Of a DNA stretch of 64,000 bases, positions 23,731-36,269 are shown piece by piece. Below the pieces are notes generated by a model, which was not told the origin of the DNA, searched no databases, and saw only the letters and a program-made list of their open reading frames with translations. The translations under genes were made by a program, and so were the position numbers. Location: assembly GCA_034190875.2 (NCBI GenBank), contig CM067354.1, positions 45,798,245-45,862,244 of the forward strand, given 5' to 3'. This DNA comes from Urechis unicinctus. Lineage: Eukaryota; Annelida; Polychaeta; Xenopneusta; Urechidae. How positions within the stretch are numbered: position 1 is the first letter of the stretch; each line of letters opens with the position of its first letter.

Positions 23731-23832
23731 CACCCGCACACACATTACCAATGGGCCACCGATTTGGCCTGTGCCTAGATAAGATATGGGATCTAAAATG
23801 TTACAAGCCATAACATGTAAAGGAATAACTAC

Positions 23833-24030
23833 CTGCTGTGGGTGATGGCCCTCTATGCCAAGTTGTCCCTGTCGAGCATTATCAGGGAGGCAGGTACTCT
23901 TGGGTGCCTTGTGAGGAATCTCCGAGGCGTCACCATCAACCGCCTCAACAGGCTGGTGATAATTGCTGTCTGCTTGGACAACATATTTCTCAGGTGGACA
24001 GTGGTCAGTGGGGTGGTGGTCAGGTTCCAT
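23833..24030 (-). CDS. ASH1L: Candidate upstream first coding exon of ash1
   Basis: An ATG at 24030 opens 66 codons (MEPDHHPTDHCPPEKYV...GHHPQQ) that end exactly at CAGCAG followed by the donor GTAGTT at 23832. The exon is phase 0, and the exon at 19867 is also open in phase 0 up to its acceptor, so splicing would give ...[14 protein letters not shown] in frame and a 3663-aa protein. Vertebrate ASH1L begins MDPRN, weakly similar. A possible acceptor (atcccag) lies 18 bases upstream of the ATG, so a further 5' non-coding exon may exist. No other partner gene lies between here and ash1. The evidence is phase, the donor and codon content only; the homology is thin. Confidence 0.45.
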
Positions 24031-27000
24031 AGCTATTCCACAAGAACTGGGATTTTTATATGCACCGATAAGAAGCCGCCATTTCAATCAGGTGACAGTG
24101 TAGTTAGGGATGTCAGAGGAATAATTGCTCACTGAAAGAAAAATTGAATGAGTAATGAATAAATTGTGTCAAGATATGGATAGCACCCTGAAAATGTTTT
24201 TCGCATCTATGAGACCAAAATTTAAAAAAACAGACATTCAAGCTCAATCGTCCATAGCAGACAGGTATCAACATATGCAGTGATGTATCATGGCCTTACA
24301 TGATATTAACTCAATTGTTGGGACTTGTCAACCCACCCATTACATATAGGAGCCCATTAAAGCCAATATGATGATCGGTTAAAATGTAAAGAGGGTTAGT
24401 TGAGCTTTGCGGCCAAATATTCTTCTACAGGCAGTGCAACAGCCCATCCCAATCAAGCTGAACTTGTAAATTAGATTAGTAATGCAAAGGCATATATTGA
24501 AGGTGACATGTGGAACCCTTGTCCCAATGGAAGAGTATTAAATAATGATCAGCACAAGTAAAGCCTAATTGATCCAGAGTTTACCTCTTAGCATTGTGTA
24601 TCTTAAACAGACTTCATTCTGGAGAGATATATTAATTATCTGGGTGGTATAGGTAAAACTGAGGGTTTCCTCCTCAAAAAGTATACAGGTGATCATTATA
24701 TATGAATACTGGGTATCCTTACTTAAAGCTGAAGGGGACAATGTGAGAGTAACACGTGGTGCCCATGCATTCAATTTTGCGCTTATATATTTACACTAGT
24801 GGCTGATTTTGGCAGGTGCAATGGTGTATAACTGGCCTTAAGCATATTTACAGTATGTGAATTTGGTGGCAGGTTAATATATCATGTAATTTTAAAGTTG
24901 GCCCATATTTCAACACCATAGAGGGGTGCATCTTATACATGGTTGTGTCATAAATGAAATTTTATGGTTGTTAACAAACTGTCACCCCTCTATCAGGTAA
25001 GATACTTTAAGAAGCATAGCTAGCCCTATAAGCTGCAATGTGTAATAATTTTTTTTACCTACACATAATCACTTGCATTTTAATGTTATATTAGATGACT
25101 TATACCCAAGATTGTACAAAAAGTCTGAAGGCAAGTTCATTCACTGACGGAATGACCGCAGGAAGATTTTAAGCAATAATCAGAGCTAAAATATCTGTTA
25201 ATGCTTAGTTCTTCAATATAGATTGCATTGGATTATAAATTCATCACATTTGCATGAAAAACTTATCACTATTAATTAAGCCACTCAGAAAAAACATATT
25301 ATTGTAACTGAAACTAGAAATTTCTTATGAATAACTGATGTTAGTGGTATTCTAACGATAATTTAATGAAACTGATATGCATGAAACCATAATCTGACAG
25401 CTTAAGTCAATTCAGTACAAAGCTGATACAGATTTATCGTCTTGCTTGAAGGATATAGATAGATCTGCAACGTACAAGGAGTAACCTTAATATAAATATT
25501 GCAATTTACTTCCACGATAATAAAGCCAATACATGTTCAATATACAACTGTCACAGTGTCAGTTTATGGGGCGACACGTTCCAATGTTTCTAGCTAGTAC
25601 ACCTTCCACTCTTTGCACTTAACCATGCAAACGATCGATTTGGTACAATAATATAGATGCAATGTGCTTTTGGTAGTGTGCCCATTGGTTATGGCAAGCG
25701 TCATAAAAACATTTGCCTGACTCCGAACGGACGAACACACTGAATCATATGCGATCTTTTGACAAGTGGGATATCAATTACAATGGCGCAGGCAGGTATG
25801 AATATTTAGGATATATATCTCACCAGATCAATTCATTCGCACATTGCAAGACTATTGAAAACACAGTAATCCTGCCTGTATTCGATAACACAAGGCTTTA
25901 CTGAAAATAATTCAAGAAAGCCAACATCAAAACAAAATGGCGACGGGGGCAGGAAGTTATGCTTCTGGTTTTTTTCTGGTTCGTTATTCTTTATGTGCTC
26001 ATTGGCAAAATATCAACACAAACTGAAATATTGATCACATAAGATGTTGCAAACATAAAAATGGCTCCACTTTAATTTTGTCGATTTTTTTTTAAAATCA
26101 CGCTGTTACGAGATTGAACGGAATAAAAAACAAACTGGCACTGAAAACTAGTACGTTATGATGTAGATCCAAATGCAATGCAATACGACCACACCGCGTC
26201 TGACAGTGTCAGAGAATGGTCTCGGCACAGCTCAAGAAATCATTAAGTTACAATGTTTTCGTATGGTACTGATTAACAACTAGCTAAGAACTTAGTATAT
26301 TTAACTGTTTTTTGCTATGATTTGCTGAAGTAGACCATACGGTAATTCTTTCTGGTTTAGTGTATGATCCATTGGCGTTGTCTCTGATTTGTCATCGATA
26401 ATACATTTGACTTGGCTTGCAGCGGCAGATTGGCAGCAGATAATCGGACAGAACACCCATTTCCAAAGTCCAATTCTAACGACTACAATGTGAGACAGTC
26501 GAGGAATCACCCGATGACAACGCGATTAAACAGCATCATTCAACGTTTTGTTCTTAATGATATTTTCTACCATATGGTTGCCTATTAATATTGCATTTAG
26601 TTGCGATTTTGCGTCATTCCGAATCTGGTTGGGTTATTGAAAATTTAGTTGCTAAAATGATTCCAAAGTAGACCTTCCTTGATGATAGGCAAACATCAAA
26701 TAATAGATATCGATCTCAGTGCATTAACTTGCTCATATAATATACAAACGAGTCATATAAGGTTTGTCAATAATGTACCGTACAAAAAAACTGTCCAATA
26801 TATGAACTGGAAAGAAAACTCCACCATAAACTTTCCAAAATACCCATGCATATTTCTATTAAAGGAAATGTCGAATCTTCACACAGAAAAGAAAGGGGTT
26901 AGTTATAACCGATACGACTGAACGCCAACTGATTGAAATCTAGTGAAGCCATGCAATTATATATGCTTCCATATATACATACCTCGATTTCAGAATCCGT

Positions 27001-27050
27001 AGCTGAAACCGCTGTGTTGAATTGATATGATGTCGGCTAAAAAAGTAATG
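24031..27050. other. AT-rich intergenic region without recognisable genes
   Basis: Only short frames without family resemblance. One site near 25938 reads aaaatggcgacgg, a YY1-like context that may belong to a promoter, but I cannot tie it to a transcript. No tandem repeats stand out. Confidence 0.5.
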
Positions 27051-27054
27051 GATG

Positions 27055-28905
27055 TTAGATAGATAGATAGATATATACTTTATTGCAGACACATCTGATA
27101 AGAAACAGTGGTCCATATATATAATATTACAATACATAAGTACAATACATAAGTAACAGTGAATAACTACACAGCAAAATCAAGTTCTTGGGTGCACATA
27201 AAGCAGTTTGAACCAGTGTTGTCTAATTCTGGAATTATAGAGCAGAGAACTTTGCAGAATGGATTGAACTAACCTATTTTCAGATTTATCTAATCTGCAC
27301 ATAAACTGATAAACTAACTTACGAATTACTGCAGAACAGTGGGGTACATTTAGATAAGTGCAAAGATTGCTTGTACTTTCATATTTAGACACTTTCAGGA
27401 CGGATTTTAAGATATTATGATATGATATGTACAACTTATTGAGGGAGGCTTTCCTATATTTCCACCATAGTTGTGCAGTATACATAGGTTTACAAAACGT
27501 AGTGAATAGTTTTAACTTAACATTGTCATTACACATATGGAATTTTCGTATTAAGATATTCCCTTGGCATATAATTGACGGCATTGTCTTGTAATATCAT
27601 CATCATCACACAACTTCTCGTTGAGAACATGACCCAAATATTTAACAGTACTTGTAAATTCAATTTGCTCTCCATTTAGACATACATATGGCAAAGATAC
27701 ATCACTCAAGAGCTTTGATTTGAAGTGTACAACAGCACTTTTCTTCGAATTATAAACAACATCATGGTCAGAGCCAAACTTTTCACAAACACGAATCAGC
27801 TTATTAAGACCTTTCACTGAGGGAGATATCACACACAAATCATCGGCATACAAAAGATGGTTTATTAATTCTCCTGAGGTGAAACAACCAATGTGGTGTT
27901 CATTCAGAGTCACACTCAAGGAGTCCATATAGACATTAAAAAGACAGGGAGAGAGAACACTTCCTTGCCTTACACCATTAGAGGTCTGAAACATATCTGA
28001 AACAGTTTTTCCCCAGCGAACACACATTGTTTGGTTAGAATACCAGTACATGAGTAATCTGACAATATAGTATGGTACACCTCTGTTCACAAGTTTCCAA
28101 AATAAAGTACCATGATTGACCCGATCAAATGCTTTACTTGCATCTAAAAAACATACAAATACACTACTATTTAGCATCATATAAGCATCTAGTATTTCTT
28201 TCAACACATATATACATTGGTCAGTTCCTACTTTCTTTTTGAAGCCAAATTGGTTATGCTGTGTGCACAGTAGTTCAGATATACGGTTACGAATTATGAC
28301 CTCAAGCACTTTACTTAACACAGAAGACAAAGCAATAGGACGATAATTATCAATACAAGATATTTTACGAGATTTGTCCTTGATAACAGGGACTAACACT
28401 ACTGACATTAGCTTGTCAGGAAGCGCACCATGTACAAGAAAACTGGAGAAACAGATACTCAATAAAATAAGCAGACGTCTAGATGCAAACTTCAGATGCT
28501 CAGAAACTATTCCATCAAATCCACATGATTTGTTACATTTCAACTCTTTTATTGCATTCTCCACCTCAGATATATTGACTAGAACTTCATCATATGGGCT
28601 AGAACAATCTGCTGAGCAGTTAGGACTAGAGTGGTTTCGTGGAACACAATTAAATAGATCATTGTAGTGCTGTCGCCATAATCTAGCTATATTATCCTCA
28701 CCAGATACACCTTCAATGCTGGTGGGAAGAGGGGTTTTGCTGTTATTGATATGCTTCACCTCTTTCCAAAATGCCCTTGGATTCAATTCACTAAGTTTAT
28801 TGGCAATATGAATATGAATATATTCCATCATAGATCTATCACAAGGAATATTTACCACCCCAACTACCCTATCCATCTTGTCATGGTAACCACCATCGTC
28901 AGCAT
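27055..28905 (-). mobile_element. 5'-truncated non-LTR retrotransposon
   Basis: On the minus strand a reverse transcriptase (28876-27551, 441 codons) shows NYRPIALSSVLSKVLE, motif A FLDASKAFDRV, motif B NGVRQGSVLSP and motif C LLYADDL, all with catalytic aspartates. A frameshift near 27560-27580 moves the C-terminal region (to 27180) into another frame. The 3' end has AATAAA followed by ATCT repeats (27055-27082). The endonuclease domain is missing and similarity stops near 28905, the typical 5' truncation of this class. The clade is uncertain; I would guess the jockey/CR1-like group. Confidence 0.88.
27551..28876 (-). pseudogene. Reverse transcriptase ORF of the 27-29 kb element
   Basis: This frame holds the RT fingers, palm and thumb. 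The catalytic motifs look intact, but the frame is cut short by the frameshift at its end, and its N-terminus lacks the endonuclease. It cannot support autonomous transposition. Product: RNA-directed DNA polymerase of a non-LTR retrotransposon. Confidence 0.88.
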
Positions 28906-30112
28906 TTTCATCAATGGGTTCATGTCAATCGAATATAAATAATACGTTAACGTTGATCCAAAATTATCATTCATTCAAGTGCAAAGGTTGATTCAATGTT
29001 GTTAGCCAAATAAGCATTGAATTAACCTTTATTCAAGTCCAACGGTAGAAGTGACTTATTTTTATCATTTTGATCTTATGTTCACGAAGAGATATACGGA
29101 CGATCCATTCGTGCAAGTGCAGGTGGAAGTGTAAACAGCAATAGAACGTAGTCCAGTTTTCTCCAATTTTCATTTGATATTTGCTGACAACGTCGGCGGA
29201 ATATATCTCTGGACTCGAAGGAAGTACTGTAGATCCTTATAAGCGCAGACTAGAGCTCTGTGGATTGCCCTTACAGACTGCCCGCAGATATTTGGATAAA
29301 CAACCCTTGGAAATGGCCCTCCATGGGTTTCGGAAACATCTCGGTCTATCTTATTGAAACACCAGGTTACTCCTGCCATACCCTAATATTGTAATTTCAT
29401 TGTATCCCTGGTTTTCTTTCAAAATAGGAAATTAGTCATTTTCTCAAAGAAACTGATATTCGGTAGTGTGGCATTTCCATCCTGATACACACCAGATCTA
29501 TTGGCTCTAAATCTGAAGGAGTCTCATCTATTTTATACACAAACTCAGCATCAGGTGTATGTCACAGGTGCCTCATTTTGTGGCTACCCAGTGTGTTACC
29601 TGACCATAAATATTCCACTACATCGATCTGTGCCTGCTTTGTCAGCTGTTTGGAAGAGCCATGTTCTCCTAGAACTCCTGTGCTGAAAGTTGGAGCTAGG
29701 GACTGCCTTAACCAATGGTTTCACTGAATATTGAAGGAACCAAGATCCAAAACATTGTAATGCGACAACTGCAAATCAGACAACACAGAGAGCAAAAGAC
29801 CGAGGAGACAGCGTCGGACATTATGTTTCTTTTGTTTTGCAATACGAATTTCCTAATATTGATGCAACATCTGTATATAAGTTGAAATTAAGTGGAAGTC
29901 ACACTCAACAAAATTGTTTTTAAAGAAGCATGTAACTTAACAATCAAGTAAGACAATTAGAGAGTGTTTACCTATTTCTTTTTTTGTAAGAGATATAACC
30001 TCAGTACTCAAGAATCTCAGACAAAATGAGAATATTGCTTAAAAGATCTTCATTCACCACCACTTGTCAAATGCATGTATTACAAACACAGAGTTTTACA
30101 TTATGAACACAT
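28906..30112. other. Gene-free spacer
   Basis: Mixed-composition sequence with no frame I recognise and no tandem repeats, lying between the non-LTR element and the inverted-repeat element. Confidence 0.4.
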
Positions 30113-30349
30113 TACCCAGCAAACACGACACGTTACTGCCACGTTGTGTAAACGGGGTGGTTACGTGACGTCGAATTTCAACGTGCTCACGACGTGGCAG
30201 ACACGTTGTGGTGTGATATGTTCTCAGAATTTCTTTTATAATTCAAAATTGTTGTTGTCTTTAAATAATGGAAAGTAATACGTATAATATATAAATATAT
30301 ATCAGAATAATTTTCCGAAAATAATTTTATGCCACGTGCAGGCCGTGTT

Positions 30350-30392
30350 GCATTCACGTAGAAATTCTCGAAAGAGTTTCTACGTGAATGCG
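30350..30392. repeat. Inverted repeat (hairpin) in the left arm of the element
   Basis: gcattcacgtagaaa pairs with tttctacgtgaatgc across a 12-13 base loop. It lies within the subterminal repeat zone of the inverted-repeat element. Confidence 0.75.
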
Positions 30393-31689
30393 ACGTGCCA
30401 TTCACGTGGCGATTCTCGAAATAATCATAATGCTTCCACTGGGATTGCTGTGAAAAAGACAATATGATTTCGGGTGTCCGTGACGTCATATCTGGTCTTG
30501 AAGCGCAACAAAACGCAATGAGTATATAACTTATAGTCCTACATGTTGAGTCTGTGTGAAGGATGTATGTTTCAAATTGATAATCGATTAAGCGATTATA
30601 TATTTATTATTGCTCTTATACTATCCATTAGTGCAAATGTCTGCAATATATTATTAACATAATACAAGAGTTTGTGTTTATATATTCTGTTCGTTCATGA
30701 TGATTTTCCTGTTAATATTCACATTCGCCTTTTCTTTTCCGATCATCTACAACATGAAACACAGTTTTAATTTCAGTAAGAATGACGTTCCGGTATCATT
30801 CCCTTAACGTTATGGGCCTTGTGCAATAGCATCATCTATTCAACCAGATTGGACTTTTCACGACTTGCTTGGACATCGATATCTGTAACGGAATCCAACT
30901 GTAGTGTATCATTGATCCAGTTAGCTAGGCTGTTTCGAAAAGTAACAGTAATCGGGCAAAACGGCGCACAAAATAGAGGTCACGACCTAGCTAGCATCCC
31001 CGTAAAACATGCTCCTTCTCCCTATACTTAACTGGGCTCTCAAAGAACATGCTAATTGGCTATGGTCGCTCAAGCTGCAGGCGGACAATGCAGGCAGTGG
31101 AAAACTGTCGAGTAGCCCAACAGACCAACAGACGACCGGGTACTCCCTTGCGCAATCTCCGCTTGGTTCAAAATAGCTACTGTCTAGTCATTAATTAGGC
31201 AAAGAAACTTCGCCTCTGACAGCGCCGCGTTATTTACAACTGTAAGGTGGCATCAGATCATCAAAACACCAGGGGCGAGTTGCCTTGCCTAGTCATTAAT
31301 CTGCTTGTTGCACGGATTATATAGGAGGTCAAGTGAACGCTGCGGCATAAGATTTGTGCGACTTCATCCTCCACGTGTCTAACTCCTCAGGTCAACTGTG
31401 CCAAGTGTTATCAAAGTACGTGTAAAGAGTCCACGATAACATGCAAGTACAGGTACTTATAACATTTGTCTTCTTTATACAGACGATTAAGCACGAGTTT
31501 CATGGAGGAAACAGGTCACTGTTCCCGGCTCCTTAATTGCTAGTCTGTAAGGAGCCTTACTCCCTAAGCAGCACAAGGCTCTGGGCTGTTCGCTCAAGGC
31601 TGCTGTAATCTGGCAATGGATAACGCTGCGTGACATAAGGCTGTGTCAGCTAGCACACTAGCTCGCCCCTCCCCTACCCCCAATCCCCC

Positions 31690-31811
31690 CTATATATATA
31701 TATATATGTATGTATAAATGCGTGTGTGTGTGTGTATACATATATATGCATATATATATGTATATATATATGTATATATTTATATGTATATATATATGTA
31801 TATATATATAC

Positions 31812-31861
<50 letters not shown>

Positions 31862-31918
31862 ATATATCTATAGATATATATCTCTATATATATATCTATA
31901 TCTATATCTCTATCTATA

Positions 31919-31963
<45 letters not shown>

Positions 31964-31983
31964 ATATATATATATATATATAT
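31690..31983. repeat. (TA)n/(TATC)n microsatellite
   Basis: About 290 bases of TA, TATG and TATC repeats. The Tyr/Ile-rich open frames across it are artefacts of the repeat. Confidence 0.95.
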
Positions 31984-31990
31984 AACCAAG

Positions 31991-33165
31991 TTGGCTTACA
32001 ACCGGAAGCGGATTTCTGCTAAGAGATCACTAACAAAAAGGAACAACTTTTGTAATGACTCCAGTGAAATTGATTCAGTTGCTCCCCACAGCATACAACC
32101 AAATTTGACTATGTCCACAGACAAGAAGCTTCCCCAAACAACCAAACATTTCAATGTCAGAGTGACTATTGTGATGATAATGATGATGATGATGATGATG
32201 AGCTATGGAATATGATTGATGCTTGCCCTTTTGTTTTAAGATTTGATTTTGTGGTGTAATCAACATCAGATAAATCACTGTGCCATTGATGATTTACTTA
32301 AGCTTTTTAAGAAAAATGGTCTTGATTATTTACCGAAGACTACAAGAACAATGCTTAAAACAGACAGAGAGATTGCGACAAATGAAAAATCTGGGATGGA
32401 CTACATTTATTTGGCTTGTATCTTAATTTGTTTTTGCTCCTTGTATATCAGATGTCCAACGCTTCGTATGCTGTAGTAGAATTTCTAGATTAAAAAGCTG
32501 TTGAAGTGGTTCACAGATCATGGTTGGAGACTACCAGCGATGTAAGTATCATAAACAACTGTTTGTGCAAGCGGTATATAATAGATAAAACTTTTTTCTA
32601 TGTTTAAAAATGTCATTTTTGTCTTTTAAATCTGTATAACAGGCTTATTTCATGGTTTCACTCGGTGGCTCAACCGTCGGCGAATCGGTGCGTCGTATCT
32701 CAAAGAGACTCGGCACAAATGACTTATGGTCACTTAATAGTTTGAGGGGGAAGTGGAAGCGGGCCTTCGTTGGTCTGTCTATCTACAGAATGATAATAAG
32801 TAATAGGCTTATTCTGACAGTCTTTTTTCATCATATTTCTTATTTTTATGAAATTTGAAAATGCAAAATTTTATTTGTTAAATTTGAAAATTGTCAGGAG
32901 ATAAGCAAACAACGAAAAATTGTTTGAGGTGGAAGTGCCTGTCAGGAGATAAGCAAAACAACGAAAAGTTGCAGAGGTGGAAGTGGAGATAGCGGAAACA
33001 CTAAAACAAACACCTAAGAGAAGAGGTGGAAACGAAGCATATATTAAGGTTCGTTCTAGTTTAGTATATAATCAATCTAGTATTCGTTTATTTATTAATT
33101 TATTCGTTTTTAGTCTTATCATCATATTGAAAGAAGAAGTAATTTTTAATAATTATGTGTTTTAG
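31991..33165 (+). pseudogene. Decayed element gene with DUF4806-like segment
   Basis: The fragments line up in plus-strand order. The first (31991-32200) has a KRISAKRS start, SSEIDS and an acidic run near 32170-32200 that is readable only in another frame. The second (about 32258-32440) reads HQINHCAIDDLLKLFKKN then LPKTTRTMLKT. The third (32652-32790) reads SLGGSTVGESVRRISKRL and KWKRAFVGLSIYRMI, resembling DUF4806. The fourth (32977-33060) is a short basic tail. Such two-part proteins recur as uncharacterised, element-associated genes in aquatic invertebrates and fish. Introns look plausible (acceptor tataacag before 32643). Stops and frame breaks suggest a relic. The domain name is from memory of the family's look. 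Confidence 0.5.
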
Positions 33166-33518
33166 GAATCAACATTGACGAAAAAGAATAGACCTACACA
33201 GTGTTTATCACTCACAGATTCGGAGAGCGAATAATTTTCTTATTTGTTAATTTTTTCTTTTTTTAGTTAAATAAACTTCATAATGAACTCCATGTGTTAT
33301 TTTATTGCAATATTATCAATAATAAAAGATATTTATGGAGTAAATTTTTGGTGGTACAAACGTGGCTGTAAAGTGAAACTGCAACGTAGAAATGCCACGT
33401 GGCCACAACGTATCTGGGACCGTACACAATCACGTTATGACAACGTAGAAATGTAACGTAGCCACAACGACATGGCCACGTCGCGTTATGTAGGCCACAA
33501 CGACAAATGGCCCACGTC

Positions 33519-33791
33519 GGGGGGGGGGGGGGGGGCACTTAAGTGTATAGAGGTAGTATATATGTGCCGCGCGACGGGGTATGTATTTTTCGGCCTCTCG
33601 ACTTGTACGACGGGTTTTTTGGCCTCATACTTGTACGACGGGGTATGTTTTTCAGGTTTAATGTGTACGACGGGTTATACATTCGCATAATACCTTGTAC
33701 GACGGGGTATGCTTTTTGGCCATTTTGACCTTGTACGACGGGTACGGGTTTTTTAGGTCCCGCGGCACACCCCTATCCAGAATACCCCCCG
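33519..33791 (+). repeat. Copy 2 of the tacgacggggtatg repeat family
   Basis: A G-run of about 18 bases is followed by cacttaagtgtatagaggta, then tgtgccgcgcgacggggtat and four or five loose units each containing cttgtacgacggg. It ends ccgcggcacacccctatcc and a C-run. The start (tgtgccgcgcgac) and the reverse complement of the end (tgtgccgcgggac) form short inverted termini. It interrupts the right arm of the inverted-repeat element, so it is the younger insertion. Confidence 0.75.
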
Positions 33792-34114
33792 GGCATCGCA
33801 GCTACGTCGTGGCAACGTTGATGTGTTAGCTGGGTATGTACCGTAGTCTTTATTCAAACAATGTGATACGAAGATAGCTGAAGTTTGTTCGTTAACAGTG
33901 CAGCCAATGTGAAGTTGGCGCAAAAAAAGTAGAACCATATAAGACGAGATCTCGCGAGATCAAAAATAAGCAAATATTTTATTGCAGATATTATCATATT
34001 TCTAAAATAGCGTGAGACACGCGAGGCGACGAAGGCTACTCAGTGGGCTCCGGTGACCAGCTGGGTCGATATGAACGCCTATGCCAGGGAGCATTCATTT
34101 TCTTCACGATCTTC

Positions 34115-34335
34115 ACGGTGATACTGTATTGAGTTATACATGGGATACCCACTGGGTCGACTCACTGCCTCACTGTATTGAGTTATACATGGGATACTAC
34201 CCACTGGGTCGACTCACTGCCTCACTGTATTGAGTTATACATGGGATACTACCCACTGGGTCGACTCACAGACTCACTCTATTAAATTATACATGGGTCG
34301 ACCTACTGCCTCACTCAATAGAGTTATACATGGGA
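34115..34335. repeat. About 52-bp tandem repeat
   Basis: Four copies of a unit containing tattgagttatacatgggat and actgggtcgactcactgcc. The last copy is diverged. Confidence 0.85.
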
Positions 34336-35050
34336 TATTTTTGGCTTTACGTAACCTCAATATACATAGCTTCCATTTAATGGGTTGTAGATAGTTACAA
34401 CGCCGATGGGGGTATATAGAATACAGCTTTGGGTAGCCTGGTGGGTGCATAGTTACAGACCATAGTCTTCTTTGGGGTTCCCCTCCCAGTTTCTTACTTT
34501 CTTGGGACCAAATCTGCAATTTTGGACCCAATGTTGACTGAATATACATAGCTTTCACTAAATGGGTCTAGATATTTATAACGCCGATAGGGGTATACTG
34601 AATACATTTTAGGTATCCTAGTGGATGCTTTGTACAAGCACAAGTGTTATTTTTTATGTTCCTCTCCCAGTCGGTCCGAATGCGCGATTACTTCAAATCA
34701 ACTTTATTGCAATCTTCAAGGATGTGTTGAATTTTAGACTCACGTGTTTGTTTGCAAAAGTTCAGTTGAAGGGGATTATGATTCCCGAAGATGTTTAATG
34801 ATAGTTGATTTTTATGTTAGAAAGGATATAAAATTTGTTTCTTGTCTTTAGTGGATCAGTACATTTAAAACAAGCTTTGAATACTTATATTTGGTTACAG
34901 CCGACCGATTGTTTGTTTGTTTGTAGGAATTTAAGTCGTTTATGGTTTCATTGACTAACAGGCGACCGATCAACTGATCTGTGTTTATATGTTAAAGTTC
35001 GGCGTAAGCTATTTGCCGCTTAGCTGTACCAGGCATAGCATGTTCCGTCG

Positions 35051-35434
35051 GGCTCTTATTTGATTCTACTAATTTGCGCCAGCTACACACCGGTAACAGC
35101 TTCATTGAAACATTATACTGACTGTTCATTCTGATTGGATTGAGGTGAATATTGTATAGCTGATTCGATTTCAAGTTAGATATGTGGTCTTCTAGAAAAT
35201 TGAACTGTATTAATTGAAATAATGTCACTTAACTCAGTCGATGGCTCTTATTTGATTCTACTAATTTGCGCCAGCTACACACCGGTAACAGCTTCATTGA
35301 AACATTATACTGACTGTGCATTCTGATTGGATTGAGGTGAATATTGTATAGCTGATTCGATTTCAAGTTAGATATGTGGTCTTCTAGAAAATTGAACTGT
35401 ATTAATTGAAATAATGTCACTTAACTCAGTCGAT
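35051..35434. repeat. 192-bp tandem duplication
   Basis: Two adjacent, nearly identical copies (35051-35242 and 35243-35434) beginning ggctcttatttgattctact. The one difference I noticed is tgttcatt against tgtgcatt. The near identity implies a recent duplication or an assembly artefact. Confidence 0.93.
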
Positions 35435-36269
35435 CTGTTACGACCCAACTTGAAATCCGGTCAATTTTAAAATTGTCCTGACCCAACTTGGGTTGACCCA
35501 TTTTAAAATTGGACAGCCGAATGCGTCAGTTGAAGAAATGCCTAATGTACACAGCCCATTTTCTCTGACCGATCTTCATAATCATTATTTCAATTATATT
35601 CACTTCCTTGTCACCTCAGCCTATTCTGGCAACCCTGCTTTTCGATTCTAATAATACACGTTAAGTCACGATTTCCCCCATGGTGAAGCGTGTATGGAGT
35701 ACCGCGGTAGTCCTAAACAACATAATCATTTTGAAAGGGAACTAAATGTGTATATGGGTCTAATTCAATTATTTATTCTTTTAAAATACTAATCATATAT
35801 AGGTGACTATTACCTTAAATAACTCTTAAAATGCAAATAATTTATCCTAACCAATCACAATATGCCGATATATATTGCACAGACTTAAGTTGGGTCCGCC
35901 ATTTACTTTCCTCAACTTAAAATAACGGTCAAGGTCTGAGATCAAACATCGCTACGCGAGGCGTGTTAGAGAGAGCAATGGAGTGCTATTGAGATTTATT
36001 TATTTCTCTATTGCATTCGTCCTTGGTACGTGACCATTGATCCCTGAAGGCTTCATGAAAAATCCATTCATAACTTTTCGATATATCTTTGCTAACAGAC
36101 AAACAAACAGACAGACATCGGATGAAGACATATTTCTACTGGGCGAAGGTAAATTCAGCCTTTCGGGTACATCAGCGAGCGCTGTCTGTATCGCCATGCA
36201 TTGCGATATACTTAGGCGCAACAAGCCGATAATGTAATAAACGCGCTGCCGCTTTCCATACCAGTCGTG
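35435..36269. other. Gene-poor segment with AT-rich palindromes
   Basis: Near 35460-35515 the sequence holds caattttaaaattg and ccattttaaaattgg, self-complementary blocks within acccaacttg repeats. A short frame at 36037-36237 contains DIFLLGEGKFSLSG, discussed in the findings. Nothing else stands out. Confidence 0.4.

Larger units (their letters stand above)
30115..33834 (+). mobile_element. 3.7-kb inverted-repeat DNA transposon-like element
   Basis: The left end reads cccagcaaacacgacacgtt and the right end, reverse-complemented, reads cccagctaacacatcaacgt. Both continue inward with loose subrepeats built on acgtt/acgtgg (30115-30240 and 33355-33520). A TA dinucleotide flanks each side (30113-30114, 33835-33836), a possible target duplication. 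Inside are a hairpin (30350-30392), a TA-rich microsatellite, and a decayed plus-strand gene with a poly(A) signal near 33270. A second repeat has inserted in the right end (33519-33791). I do not see a transposase catalytic core. Confidence 0.6.

Noticed and set aside
31710-32022. Tyr/Ile-rich open frames across the TA microsatellite
   Set aside because: Open only because TATATA has no stops in these frames; the same holds for 40008-40507 and 57912-58716.
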